The notes under the pieces: model-generated
The model's input: only the letters and a program-made list of their open reading frames with translations
The model's database searches: none
What the model was told of the DNA's origin: nothing
Part shown: positions 9,281 to 18,302 of the stretch, piece by piece
How the letters are laid out: each line of letters starts with the position of its first letter
How positions within the stretch are numbered: position 1 is the stretch's first letter
Translations under genes and position numbers: made by a program
NCBI RefSeq assembly: GCF_014647875.1
Contig: NZ_BMQA01000028.1
Span: forward strand, 1 to 64,000
From: Streptomyces brasiliensis
Lineage (GTDB): Bacteria; Actinomycetota; Actinomycetes; Streptomycetales; Streptomycetaceae
Reading direction: 5' to 3'
Length of the DNA stretch: 64,000 nucleotides

Positions 9281-11365
9281 TCACCCGCCTGAGGCCAGCG
9301 CGCTTCTCCTGGGAGCGATTCCCTCCGGTACCGCACGCGCGCGTGCCGGGGTTCCCGTCCAGCACGTTCCCCTGCGGGCCAGCAGGCGGCGGAGCCACAA
9401 CTCCAGGGAGACCAGGTCCGCCAGGCCGTCCAGCGGGAGGGGTTCGCCCGCCGCCGCTCCTCGTAGCGCCTTGCGGACCACTCGCGCTTCGACCAGGCCC
9501 GCCTCGGCCAGGAGCGGGGTGGCGAAGAGAGTGACGACCGAGTCGGCGGAGACGCGCAGGCCCGTGCGGGCCGCGGCTGTCGAGGAGGCGTGGGACGGGG
9601 CGCCCCAGCCGGGTGGGAGGTCGGTGACGCCGGCACCCTCCAGGACCGTGCGCAGGATCGCGGCGCGGGCGCCGGGCTGGACGCGGAGGGCCTCCGGAAG
9701 GACGCGGCAGGCGCGGACGACCTGGTTGTCGAGGAACGGGGCATGGAGGCGTTGGGAGCGGACCTCGGCGGCCTGTTCCAGCACCCTGAGATCAGCGGCG
9801 TGACGGGCCAGTGCCGCACGCGCGCGATAGTCGCCCGGGCGCTGGCCGGGGCCCACGCCGGAGCGGTTCGCCCCACCCTGGAGCAGAACCGATACTTCGG
9901 CGAGTGCCTCTCCCGTGAGCCAGCGGGCCGCGGGCCCCGGTCTGGCCCAGGTGAGCGCGGCGAGGGACGCGCCCACGGCTCCCCCGGGTTCGTCGAAGCG
10001 GCGGTGCAGGAGGCGGTCGGCGAGTGCTTCGACGCCGGTCCGGTACGGCGTGCGCGCCAGCTTCCGCGCCGCGCCGTACACACGCGCGGGGACGAGCACC
10101 GAGCCGTCCGCCTTGGTCAGCGCGGCCACCGGGCGTACCAGGTGGCGCCGTTTGCGGTCCATCAGCAGGTCGGCGAGGCGGGCGGGGTGCGCGTCCAGGA
10201 CCTGCCGGGCGCCGTAGCCGGTGAAGTGGTCCGCGCTGCCCGCGGCGAGGCGGGCGCGGTGGCGGGCCGCGGAGATCAGCGACGGTCCCGGCTCGTCCGT
10301 GAGCGGGCCGTCCAGTTCGGCGTACGGCAGGATCTCCTCGCCGCCGGTGACCACCACGTGGTGCAGGCGCGGGTTGGCCGCGAGGGTACCGGCGCGTTCG
10401 AGTTCCGCCTCCCGGCCGCCGACGGCGAGGTCGTTGAAGGTGACGGCCAGCAGCCGCTCGCCCGCGCCCGTGCCGTGGCCCAGGACCGTGCCCGGCATCC
10501 CCGGGAGGCCCGCGGCGAGCAGGGCCAGGGTGCCGGAGGCGGGGCCGCCGGAGAGGTCGGCGCCGATCCCGGGGACCGGCATCCCGCGCGCGGCCCGGCG
10601 TTCGGCGGGTCCCATGCCGGGGACCGGCCCGGGGTCCATGTCGGCGCCGGGGACGTGCCGGGGGGCGGACAGACGCGCGCGTACCGCCTCGACGAGCGCG
10701 TCGCGCACGGCGTCCACGGCGCGGTCCGGGTCGGCCGAGGGCGCCGCGACCGCGAGGGAGGCGACCGGCTCGTACCCGGCGATCTCGCGCGCTCCGGCGC
10801 GCAGGATCAACGCGTGCCCCGGCGGAATGCGCCGCACGCCGTCGTACGGGGTCGAGTCGTGCAGTGCGGCCGGTACGTCGGGGGCGGCGAGCAGGGCCGC
10901 CAGGTGGCCGAAGTCGAGGTTGGCCTCGATGAGGTCGGCGAGCGGCAGCGCGGCCGTGGCGTAGGCCGTACCGCCCGCCCAGGGGGTGTAGAACACCGGG
11001 CGCGCGCCCGCGAGATCGCCGCAGACGGTGATGCGACGGCCGACCTGGACGACGGCCGTGTAGCTGCCCGGCCAGGCGGTCAGATGCCGCAGTGCGCCTC
11101 CGCGCGCGGTGAACAGGCCGAGCCGCAGGTCCTCGTCCGACGCCCCGCAGGTGCCCAGGACGGCGATGCGGTTCTGCGCGTCGGCCCTCACCACGCGCAC
11201 CTCGTCCGGCCGCCAGTCGCCCACCGCCCACAGCGGATCCGGGTCGCCCCACAGGAGTTGGGAGCCGACCGGGTGCACGGTCTCGCCGTCGTTTCCGGTG
11301 GCGCCGGCCGATCCGTTCGCGACGGCACCGGCGGCGGTGCTGCTCCATCCCACCAACCACCGCAT
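9281..11365 (-). CDS. Asparagine synthase / lasso-cyclase-like protein with altered ATP loop
   Basis: A 694-residue protein of the asparagine synthetase B / lasso-peptide cyclase type. The N-terminal half (about 1-220) has the glutaminase-like fold (GSYTAVVQVG, GDLAGARPVFY) but starts MRWLVGW, so it lacks the catalytic Cys2 of true glutaminases. The C-terminal synthase domain has an SGG loop at 272-274 followed by PAS, where canonical enzymes have SGGxDS; the Asp is Ala276. ATG 11365 is chosen because GGAGG lies 6 bases upstream. No RiPP precursor, leader peptidase or RRE gene is adjacent. It may be a specialised or non-adenylating member; the function is unknown. Confidence 0.75.
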   Translation of the reverse strand: MRWLVGWSSTAAGAVANGSAGATGNDGETVHPVGSQLLWGDPDPLWAVGDWRPDEVRVVRADAQNRIAVLGTCGASDEDLRLGLFTARGGALRHLTAWPGSYTAVVQVGRRITVCGDLAGARPVFYTPWAGGTAYATAALPLADLIEANLDFGHLAALLAAPDVPAALHDSTPYDGVRRIPPGHALILRAGAREIAGYEPVASLAVAAPSADPDRAVDAVRDALVEAVRARLSAPRHVPGADMDPGPVPGMGPAERRAARGMPVPGIGADLSGGPASGTLALLAAGLPGMPGTVLGHGTGAGERLLAVTFNDLAVGGREAELERAGTLAANPRLHHVVVTGGEEILPYAELDGPLTDEPGPSLISAARHRARLAAGSADHFTGYGARQVLDAHPARLADLLMDRKRRHLVRPVAALTKADGSVLVPARVYGAARKLARTPYRTGVEALADRLLHRRFDEPGGAVGASLAALTWARPGPAARWLTGEALAEVSVLLQGGANRSGVGPGQRPGDYRARAALARHAADLRVLEQAAEVRSQRLHAPFLDNQVVRACRVLPEALRVQPGARAAILRTVLEGAGVTDLPPGWGAPSHASSTAAARTGLRVSADSVVTLFATPLLAEAGLVEARVVRKALRGAAAGEPLPLDGLADLVSLELWLRRLLARRGTCWTGTPARARAVPEGIAPRRSALASGG

Positions 11366-12069
11366 CGACGCCTCCACAGGCTGTGGACAACCAGTGCACG
11401 GTACGAACCGGTTCACCATGCTGCCATGAAGAACGCGCGGTGGAGGGGCGGTGGCACGGCCTTCGCGCCGCGGAAACCGACCACGCGCGTGTGCCCGTCA
11501 AGGAACGAACCCCCGTACGACACAGGGGAACTGCGACGCGAATGCGCCCCCGATTCGCTCCCCCAGAACGCCCTTCGCGCCCTCAACTCCCATGGTGAGA
11601 GGGGTAATCGCGTGATCAAGGCGGGGTCGATTTTCGGCCAAATCGGCGGCACGGAGACAGGCTTGGGCACGCTCCGTACAGGCTCTGCGCAGCGCACGGG
11701 CGGCACAGGAAACGCGCACAGTCCGGGAGGCGGGCATCGCCTCCCGGACCGGTCCGCCACCCGCGGGGATGTAGGTGGCGGTGTCCCCCAGCCCACTGGA
11801 TCCAGTACAGCGGGCCGACCCACGCACCAGTCATGGAACCGCCCCCGTCGTGGCCGGAGAAGAGCGCACGGACGGGCGCACGGCCACACGGCGGGGGCAC
11901 GCCACGGCGGTGCGTGCACAGTGCGTCAGGGCCCGCACTTCCACACGGACCACAATCCCGCCATCCGGAAGAATGCCCCTTAACGCTTGGGATGCGGCGA
12001 ACTACGCTGGGTTTACGAATGCCGCCTGGTCACGCCAGCGCGGCAGCCGTCTGTGTCGAGGGGTGGCGC
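11366..12069. promoter_or_regulatory. Intergenic control region with a probable promoter for the NsdA-like gene
   Basis: A 704-base stretch between divergent genes. A plus-strand promoter is plausible: TTAACG (11980-11985), 17 bases, TACGCT (12003-12008), giving a leader of about 60 bases before ATG 12070. Next to the start of the asparagine-synthase-like gene is TTGTCCACA on the minus strand (11382-11390). This matches a DnaA box but is single, and it overlaps CCACAGGCTGTGG. The open frames across the region have no ribosome sites and no recognisable protein content. Confidence 0.4.
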
Positions 12070-13494
12070 ATGTCCAGGGAGCAACGCGGGCCGAACGAAA
12101 AACTCGGCGCCGTTCTCGCCCTCGCGGGAATCAGCAACGCAGGACTCGCGCGACGCGTCAACGACCTTGGCGCTCAACGCGGGTTGACTCTTCGCTACGA
12201 CAAGACGTCGGTGGCGCGCTGGGTGTCGAAGGGCATGGTGCCGCAGGGCGCCGCGCCGCACCTCATCGCCGCCGCGATCGGCCAGAAGCTCGGCCGCCCC
12301 GTGCCGCTCCACGAGATCGGCCTGGCGGACGCGGATCCCGCCCCCGAAGTGGGCCTCGCCTTCCCGAGGGACGTGGGGCAGGCGGTGCGGTCGGCGACGG
12401 AGCTGTACCGTCTCGACCTCGCCGGCCGCCGGGCCGGCTCCGGCGGCATCTGGCAGTCGCTCGCCGGATCGTTCGCGGTGAGCGCCTATGCGACGCCCGC
12501 CTCACGCTGGCTGATAACCCCCGCCGACAGCTCGGTGGCGCGTGAGGCGAACCCCGCGGAGGGTTCCGGCGCACCGATCAAAGTCGGCCACAGCGATGTG
12601 CAGAAGCTGCGCGAGGCCGCCGAGGACGCCAGACGCTGGGACTCCAAGTACGGGGGCGGCGACTGGCGTTCGTCCATGGTGCCGGAGTGTTTACGGGTGG
12701 AGGCGGCACCGCTGCTGCTCGGCTCGTACTCCGACGAGGTCGGCCGCGCCCTGTTCGGGGCCTCCGCCGAACTCACCAGGCTCGCGGGCTGGATGGCCTT
12801 CGACACGGGCCAGCAGGAGGCGGCGCAGCGGTACTACATCCAGGCGCTGCGGCTCGCGCGCGCGGCGGCGGACGTCCCCCTCGGGGGGTACGTCCTGGCC
12901 TCCATGTCGCTGCAGGCGACGTACCGGGGCTTCGGCGACGAGGGCGTCGACCTCGCGCAGGCCGCGCTCGAGCGCAACCGGGGGCTGGCGACCGCCCGCA
13001 CCATGAGCTTCTTCCGGCTGGTCGAGGCACGCGCGCACGCACGCGCGGGTGACGCGCAGGCCGCCGGCGGGGCGCTGCGCGCGGCCGAGGGCTGGCTGGA
13101 GCGGTCCCGGGAGGGCGACAACGATCCGTCCTGGCTCGGCTTCTACTCGTACGACAGGTTCGCGGCGGACGCGGCGGAGTGCTACCGCGATCTGAAGGCA
13201 CCGCGGCAGGTACGGCGGTTCACGGAGCAGGCGCTGTCGAGGCCGACGGAGGAGTACGTGCGGTCGCACGGGCTGCGGCTCGTCGTCTCGGCGGTGGCGG
13301 AGTTGGAGTCCGGGAACCTTGATGCCGCGTGCGAGCAGGGGGTGCGGGCCGTGGAGGTGGCTGGGCGGATCTCTTCGGCGCGGACGACCGAGTACGTGAA
13401 GGATCTTTTGCATCGGCTGGAGCCGTACGGGGATGAGCCGCGGGTTGCCGAGCTGCGGGAGCGGGCCCGGCCGCTGCTTGTGGCCCCCGCCTAG
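12070..13494 (+). CDS. NsdA / sporulation-associated-type regulator (HTH + TPR)
   Basis: A 474-residue protein. An N-terminal helix-turn-helix-like segment (about 10-60, LGAVLALAGISNAGLARRVN) is followed by a long helical body with TPR character (about 190-460), for example AAQRYYIQALRLARAAAD and AAGGALRAAEGWLERS. The combination is that of the NsdA/'sporulation-associated protein' family of Streptomyces, whose members affect development and antibiotic production. Start ATG 12070 lies 6 bases after GAGGGG. The longer frame from 11833 is rejected, since its first 79 residues are low-complexity and overlap the promoter. Family assignment is from memory. Confidence 0.75.
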   Translation: MSREQRGPNEKLGAVLALAGISNAGLARRVNDLGAQRGLTLRYDKTSVARWVSKGMVPQGAAPHLIAAAIGQKLGRPVPLHEIGLADADPAPEVGLAFPRDVGQAVRSATELYRLDLAGRRAGSGGIWQSLAGSFAVSAYATPASRWLITPADSSVAREANPAEGSGAPIKVGHSDVQKLREAAEDARRWDSKYGGGDWRSSMVPECLRVEAAPLLLGSYSDEVGRALFGASAELTRLAGWMAFDTGQQEAAQRYYIQALRLARAAADVPLGGYVLASMSLQATYRGFGDEGVDLAQAALERNRGLATARTMSFFRLVEARAHARAGDAQAAGGALRAAEGWLERSREGDNDPSWLGFYSYDRFAADAAECYRDLKAPRQVRRFTEQALSRPTEEYVRSHGLRLVVSAVAELESGNLDAACEQGVRAVEVAGRISSARTTEYVKDLLHRLEPYGDEPRVAELRERARPLLVAPA

Positions 13495-13558
13495 TCGAGG
13501 TGCCTGCGCATCTGCCTGGCTTGTGTCGTCTTGCGCGTGCGGGTCGCATTCGGCTGAT

Positions 13559-13610
13559 CGCGCCCACGCGGCGGAGCCGCATATTGATACAGCCCCGCGC
13601 CCCTTTCGGA
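13559..13610. repeat. REP-like dispersed element
   Basis: The sequence CGCGCCCACGCGGCGGAGCC, followed by a GATACAGCCCCGCGCCCC stretch, lies between two same-strand genes. From memory this intergenic unit is common in Streptomyces. Its first half recurs at 36991 and 37095 in this window, there joined to tRNA-Asp 3' ends. Confidence 0.5.
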
Positions 13611-13683
13611 ACGCTGTGCCGTAGCGGGGTTTCAACGTGCTGTCAGTGGCGCAGTGCATCATCGGGAGTGGGAGGTGGTGCCG

Positions 13684-14892
13684 GTGGTCGGGCGTGCGCA
13701 CGACTGTGACGTGCTCGTTGTCGGGGGCGGGATCGTCGGGTTGTCGACCGCGTATGCGATCACGCGGGCCGCTCCGGGTACGCGCGTGGCCGTGCTCGAG
13801 AAGGAGGCCGGGCCCGCCCGGCATCAGACGGGACGCAACAGCGGGGTCATCCACAGCGGGATCTACTACCGGCCGGGCTCGCTCAAGGCGCGGTACGCGG
13901 TGCGGGGCGCCGCCGAGATGGTGAAGTTCTGCGCGGAGTACGGCATCGCGCACGCCGTCACCGGCAAGCTGATCGTCGCCACCGACCGCGAGGAGCTGCC
14001 GCGCCTGCACGCGCTCGTGCAGCGCGGCCGGGAGAACGGGATTCCGGTGCGGGAGCTGGGGCCCGCGCAGATCACCGAGTACGAGCCGGAGGTGCGCGGA
14101 CTCGCGGCCATACACGTCGGCACCACCGGGGTCTGCGACTTCGGCGCGGTCGCCCGGCGGCTGGCCGAGGCGTCCGGTGCGGAGATCCGGTACGGCGCGC
14201 AGGTCGTCCAGGTCGACCGCCGGCCCGAGCTGGGGGTCGCCGTGAGAACCGGGGACGGGTCGGTCGTACGGGGCAGGGTGCTGGTCAACTGCGCCGGGCT
14301 GTACTGCGACGAGATCGCCCGGCTGACGGGGGACGAGCCCGGGGTGCGGATCGTGCCGTTCCGGGGTGAGTACTACGAGCTGGCGCGGCCGGGGCTGGTG
14401 CGGGGACTGGTGTATCCGGTGCCGGACCCGGCATTCCCGTTCCTCGGCGTGCATCTCACGCGCGGGATCGACGGCGGTGTGCACATCGGGCCCAACGCGG
14501 TGCCGGCGCTGGCCCGCGAGGGGTACGGCTGGGGTGTCGTACGGCCGCGGGAGGTGGCCGCCACGCTGACCTGGCCAGGCGCATGGGCGCTGGCCCACCG
14601 GCACTGGCGGTACGGGCTCGGGGAGCTGCGGCGGTCCGTGTCCAGGGCGGCCTTCACGGACGCGGTGCGCAGGCTCCTGCCCGCGGTGGAGGAGGCGGAC
14701 CTGGTTCCGGCGGCCCCGGGGGTGCGGGCGCAGGCCGTACTTCGGGACGGCACGCTGGTGGACGACTTCCTGATCCGCGAGTCGGCCCGGGCGGTGCACG
14801 TGCTGAACGCTCCGTCCCCCGCGGCCACGGCGTCGCTGCCGATCGGCAGGGAGGTGGCGCGCAGGGCGCTGGCCGTGCTCGGTGCACTGTGA
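13684..14892 (+). CDS. lhgO: L-2-hydroxyglutarate oxidase (LhgO type FAD oxidase)
   Basis: A 402-residue FAD-dependent oxidase of the DAO fold. It has the N-terminal FAD motif VVGGGIVGLSTAY, the family signature RHQTGRNSGVIHSGIYY just after it, and the C-terminal APGVRAQAVLRDGTLVDDF segment typical of L-2-hydroxyglutarate oxidase. The enzyme oxidises L-2-hydroxyglutarate, a side product of malate dehydrogenase-type enzymes, to 2-oxoglutarate, with electrons going to the quinone pool or oxygen. GTG 13684 follows GGGAGG by 8 bases; other GTG codons lie 6-9 bases upstream of it. It reads toward trmB with a 58-base gap. Confidence 0.88.
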   Translation: MVGRAHDCDVLVVGGGIVGLSTAYAITRAAPGTRVAVLEKEAGPARHQTGRNSGVIHSGIYYRPGSLKARYAVRGAAEMVKFCAEYGIAHAVTGKLIVATDREELPRLHALVQRGRENGIPVRELGPAQITEYEPEVRGLAAIHVGTTGVCDFGAVARRLAEASGAEIRYGAQVVQVDRRPELGVAVRTGDGSVVRGRVLVNCAGLYCDEIARLTGDEPGVRIVPFRGEYYELARPGLVRGLVYPVPDPAFPFLGVHLTRGIDGGVHIGPNAVPALAREGYGWGVVRPREVAATLTWPGAWALAHRHWRYGLGELRRSVSRAAFTDAVRRLLPAVEEADLVPAAPGVRAQAVLRDGTLVDDFLIRESARAVHVLNAPSPAATASLPIGREVARRALAVLGAL

Positions 14893-14950
14893 GGCGGGCT
14901 ACATGCGGGGAGCCCGGCAGGCGCCGTCGCACACGTAAAATCGACTCACT

Positions 14951-15811
14951 GTGTCTGACTTCGTGAACGCCCCCGAAACCCCCGGCACCCGCCTCCCGGC
15001 CCCCGGCGAGCCGCGCCCCGGGCACGTCCCCGGTGTGTCCGTGCGGCACACCCGGGCCAAGGGCGAGCCCCGGTTCCCGGACGGCCCCAAGGCCGATCCA
15101 GCCGGGTCGCACTTCGAGCGGCGGATCCGCAGTTTCCAGCCCCGCCGCAGCCGGGTGACCGCGGGCCAGGCGGACGCGCTGCAGCGGCTGTGGCCCAAGT
15201 GGGGGCTGGACATCGACGGGCAGCGGGTCATCGACCTCGGTGACCTGTTCGGGAACGACCGGCCCGTCGTCCTGGAGATCGGCTTCGGCATGGGCGAGGC
15301 CACCGCGCGGATGGCCGCCGAGGACCCGGAGACCAACGTTCTCGCCGTCGACGTGCACACCCCGGGCCAGGGCAATCTGCTCAACCTGGCGGACCAGGGC
15401 GGGCTGTCCAACGTCCGGGTCGGCAACGGCGACGCGATCATCCTGCTCCGCGAGATGCTGCGCCCCGACGCGCTCGACGGGCTGCGCGTCTACTTCCCCG
15501 ACCCCTGGCCGAAGAAGCGGCACCACAAGCGACGGCTGATCCAGCCCGAGTTCCTGAGCCTGGCCGCGACCCGGCTCAGGCCGGGCGCGATCATGCACTG
15601 CGCGACGGACTGGGAGCCGTACGCGCAGCAGATGCTCGAGGTGCTGACCGCGCATCCGGACTTCGAGAACACACAGCGCGACGGCGGTTTCGCGCCACGT
15701 CCCGCGTTCCGGCCGCTGACCCGTTTCGAAGGGCAGGGACTGGAGAAGGGTCATGTGGTGAACGATCTGCTCTTCCGCCGCGTACAGCACCCGGACCTAC
15801 CCCCTCACTAG
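14951..15811 (+). CDS. trmB: tRNA (guanine-N7)-methyltransferase
   Basis: A 286-residue SAM-dependent enzyme that methylates G46 in the tRNA variable loop. Hallmarks are the SAM-binding EIGFGMGEA segment, the acidic AVDVHTPG motif and the TrmB signature YFPDPWPKKRHHKRR, which holds the catalytic Asp. An N-terminal extension of about 60 Pro/Arg-rich residues exceeds the compact bacterial enzyme and is common in actinomycetes. The start is GTG 14951. A PrsW-type gene follows 10 bases after the stop, so the two are probably cotranscribed. Confidence 0.95.
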   Translation: MSDFVNAPETPGTRLPAPGEPRPGHVPGVSVRHTRAKGEPRFPDGPKADPAGSHFERRIRSFQPRRSRVTAGQADALQRLWPKWGLDIDGQRVIDLGDLFGNDRPVVLEIGFGMGEATARMAAEDPETNVLAVDVHTPGQGNLLNLADQGGLSNVRVGNGDAIILLREMLRPDALDGLRVYFPDPWPKKRHHKRRLIQPEFLSLAATRLRPGAIMHCATDWEPYAQQMLEVLTAHPDFENTQRDGGFAPRPAFRPLTRFEGQGLEKGHVVNDLLFRRVQHPDLPPH

Positions 15812-15821
15812 GGTCGATGCC

Positions 15822-17117
15822 GTGGCCGCCTTCCCCCCGTATCCCGTCTCCGACGCACCGTTCCGGCACGTGCACTGGTGGCAGCGCAGGTGGGTGCGGT
15901 ACGGCGCGCTGATCACCCTGCTCACGCTGTCCGGGCTGGTCATCCTGGCGCTGGTGCGGCAACAGACCGGCACGGAAGGGTTCCTGGTCGGCCTGGGGCT
16001 CGCCGTCCTGCCGGTGCCGCTGCTGATGGCCGCCTTCCGGTGGCTGGACCGCGTCGAACCCGGGCCCTGGCGCAACCTGCTGTTCGCGTTCGCCTGGGGC
16101 GCCTGCGCGGCGGCACTGATCGCCATCGTCGCCAACAGTTTCGCGACGAAGTGGATCGCCACGGCCACCGCCGACCCGTCCAGCGCCGACACGCTCGGCG
16201 CGACCGTCATAGCCCCGGTCGTCGAGGAGTCCGCGAAAGCCGCGGCCGTCCTGCTCGTCTTCCTGTTCCGCAGACGCGACTTCACCGGGATCGTCGACGG
16301 GGTGGTGATAGCCGGAGTCACCGCCACCGGCTTCGCGTTCACCGAGAACATCCTCTACCTGGGCACGGCCTTCGGGACGGATCAGCTCACCGGCGACCGC
16401 GGCATCGCCTCCGTCACCGCCGCCACCTTCTTCGTACGGGTGATCATGTCCCCGTTCGCGCACCCCCTGTTCACCGTCCTCACCGGCATCGGCTTCGGCA
16501 TCGCCGCGCTGTCCGGCGAACGGCACCATGTGCGGCGTGTGCTGGTGCCGGTGTGCGGGCTTCTGCTCGCGATGAGCATGCACGCCTTCTGGAACGGCTC
16601 CTCGACCTTCGGCGAGTACGGCTTCTTCGCCGTGTACGGGGCGTTCATGGTGCCCGCGTTCGGGCTGCTGACCTGGCTGGTGATCTGGACGCGGCAGCGC
16701 GAGCTGCGGACCGTGCGCGAGGAGCTGCCGGCGTATGTCGTCGCCGGGTGGCTGGGGCCGGCCGAGCCGTTCGCCCTGGGCTCGATGGGGGCACGGCGGC
16801 ACGCCCGCGAGTACGCCGGCCACCACCTCGGCAGGGCCGCCGCGCGGACGGTCGCGGAGTACGAGGCCTATGCGACGTCGCTCGCGTTCCTGCGGCACCG
16901 GGCGCGGCGGGGGCGGGCGGACGCGGACTTCGCCGTACAGGAGCGGGAGGTGCTGGGGCAGTTGTGGAGACGACGGGGAGTCGCGGGGCCGGCGTTGGAG
17001 CATGCGGCACGGGCTGCCGCGCCGGTGGCTCCGCCGGTTTGGCCGGGTTATGGGGGGCCGGGGTACTACGGGTATCCGGGGATGCCGTACCCGTCGTACA
17101 ACCCGTATCGGTCGTAG
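15822..17117 (+). CDS. PrsW-family intramembrane metalloprotease
   Basis: A 431-residue polytopic protein with about 8 membrane helices. It carries the conserved PrsW/CAAX-like features: VVEESAKAAA (the EExxK motif), AFTENILYL, a helix with HPLFTV and another with MHAFWNGS, supplying the Glu and His metal ligands. PrsW of Bacillus starts the cleavage of an anti-sigma factor; actinomycete homologues may also cut membrane regulators. About 100 cytoplasmic residues and a Pro/Tyr/Gly-rich tail ending near YPSYNPY follow the last helix. No anti-sigma gene is adjacent. Confidence 0.85.
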   Translation: MAAFPPYPVSDAPFRHVHWWQRRWVRYGALITLLTLSGLVILALVRQQTGTEGFLVGLGLAVLPVPLLMAAFRWLDRVEPGPWRNLLFAFAWGACAAALIAIVANSFATKWIATATADPSSADTLGATVIAPVVEESAKAAAVLLVFLFRRRDFTGIVDGVVIAGVTATGFAFTENILYLGTAFGTDQLTGDRGIASVTAATFFVRVIMSPFAHPLFTVLTGIGFGIAALSGERHHVRRVLVPVCGLLLAMSMHAFWNGSSTFGEYGFFAVYGAFMVPAFGLLTWLVIWTRQRELRTVREELPAYVVAGWLGPAEPFALGSMGARRHAREYAGHHLGRAAARTVAEYEAYATSLAFLRHRARRGRADADFAVQEREVLGQLWRRRGVAGPALEHAARAAAPVAPPVWPGYGGPGYYGYPGMPYPSYNPYRS

Positions 17118-17229
17118 AGGCAGACGGGTTGACCGATTGGCGGGTTGCGGCGGGTGCGGTACCGCCGGATCGCCTCAGCCTGGCTCAGCGCCGCCGGGGC
17201 GGAGAAAATGTGACGACGTCTGATGGCTG

Positions 17230-18174
17230 TCAGGCCGACGCACTCGTCAGCCGGTCCAACTCCGTCTCCGTCAGCGTCAGGTCCGCGACAGCCAGCAGCG
17301 CCGGGAGCTGTTCCACCGTGCGGGCCGAGGCGATCGGGGCCACCACCGTCGGGCGGGACGCCAGCCAGGCCAGGGCGACCGTGGGGACCGCGGTGTCATG
17401 GGCCTTGGCGATCTCGTCCAGGGCCGTGAGGACCTGGCGGCCGCGCTCGGTGCCGAGGTGCTTGGCGGCGCCGCCCGCGCGCGGGCCGTCGACCGTCGTA
17501 CCGGGGCGGTACTTGCCCGTGAGGAAGCCGGCGGCCAGTGCGAAGTAGGGGACGGCGGCGAGGCCGGTGCGGGCGGCGAGTTCCTGCAGCGGGCCCTCGT
17601 AGGTGTCGCGCGAGACCAGGTTGTAGTGGGGCTGGAGCGCGACGTACCGGGCCAGGCCCTCGCGGTCGGAGAAGTCGAGGGACTCCTGCAGGCGCTCCGC
17701 CGTGATGTTGGAGGCGGCGATGTGCCGTACCTTGCCCGCGCGCACCAGCTCGTCGAGCGCGCCGATGATCTCCTCGACCGGCACCTCGGGCTTGTCGAAG
17801 TGCGGGTAGTAGAGGTCGATGTAGTCGGTGCCGAGGCGGCGCAGCGAGGCGTCGGCGGCGGCCTTGATGTTGGCGGCGGACAGGCCCGGGAAGTCGGGAT
17901 GCTGGCTGACCTTGGTGGCGATGACCACGTCGGAGCGGTTGCCGCGGTCCTTGACCCACTTGCCGATGATCGTCTCGGACTCGCCGCCCTTGTTGCCGGC
18001 CGCGAACGCCGAGTAGGAGTCGGCGGTGTCGACGAAGTTGCCGCCCGCGGCCGTGTAGGCGTCGAGGACGGCGAAGGACGTCGGCTCGTCGGCGGTCCAG
18101 CCGAAGACGTTGCCCCCGAGGACGAGGGGGAAGACCTCGAGGCCGGAAGAGCCGAGCTTGTGGAGAGAAGTCAT
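17230..18174 (-). CDS. Aldo/keto reductase
   Basis: A 314-residue (alpha/beta)8 barrel NADPH-dependent oxidoreductase. The catalytic tetrad is visible in order: Asp and Tyr in FVDTADSYS, Lys in DVVIATKV, His in YYPHFDKP. The C-terminal NADPH motif PIASART is present. The closest style is the AKR subfamily of oxidoreductases related to YhdN or the potassium-channel beta subunit. ATG 18174 (MTSLHKLGSSGLEV) fits the family start and follows GGAGAGAAG. The substrate cannot be inferred. Confidence 0.9.
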   Translation of the reverse strand: MTSLHKLGSSGLEVFPLVLGGNVFGWTADEPTSFAVLDAYTAAGGNFVDTADSYSAFAAGNKGGESETIIGKWVKDRGNRSDVVIATKVSQHPDFPGLSAANIKAAADASLRRLGTDYIDLYYPHFDKPEVPVEEIIGALDELVRAGKVRHIAASNITAERLQESLDFSDREGLARYVALQPHYNLVSRDTYEGPLQELAARTGLAAVPYFALAAGFLTGKYRPGTTVDGPRAGGAAKHLGTERGRQVLTALDEIAKAHDTAVPTVALAWLASRPTVVAPIASARTVEQLPALLAVADLTLTETELDRLTSASA

Positions 18175-18302
18175 GTCCCACTTCACCACGCCAACCGGAG
18201 AGCCCGATTCCGGCCGCGCCCACAAAGATCCGGTGAACACCTGACCGGCAGCCCTGACGTCGGGGGGTTGTCGTCAGGACCGCCGGTGATCAGGGGGGTG
18301 TG

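Noticed and set aside
11382..11390. TTGTCCACA as a replication origin or DnaA control site
   Set aside because: A single box, with no cluster and no dnaA/dnaN nearby.
9281..12069. A lasso-peptide gene cluster
   Set aside because: Only a cyclase-like gene is present. No precursor with the Thr(-2)-Gly1 pattern, RRE protein or leader peptidase was found in the flanks.
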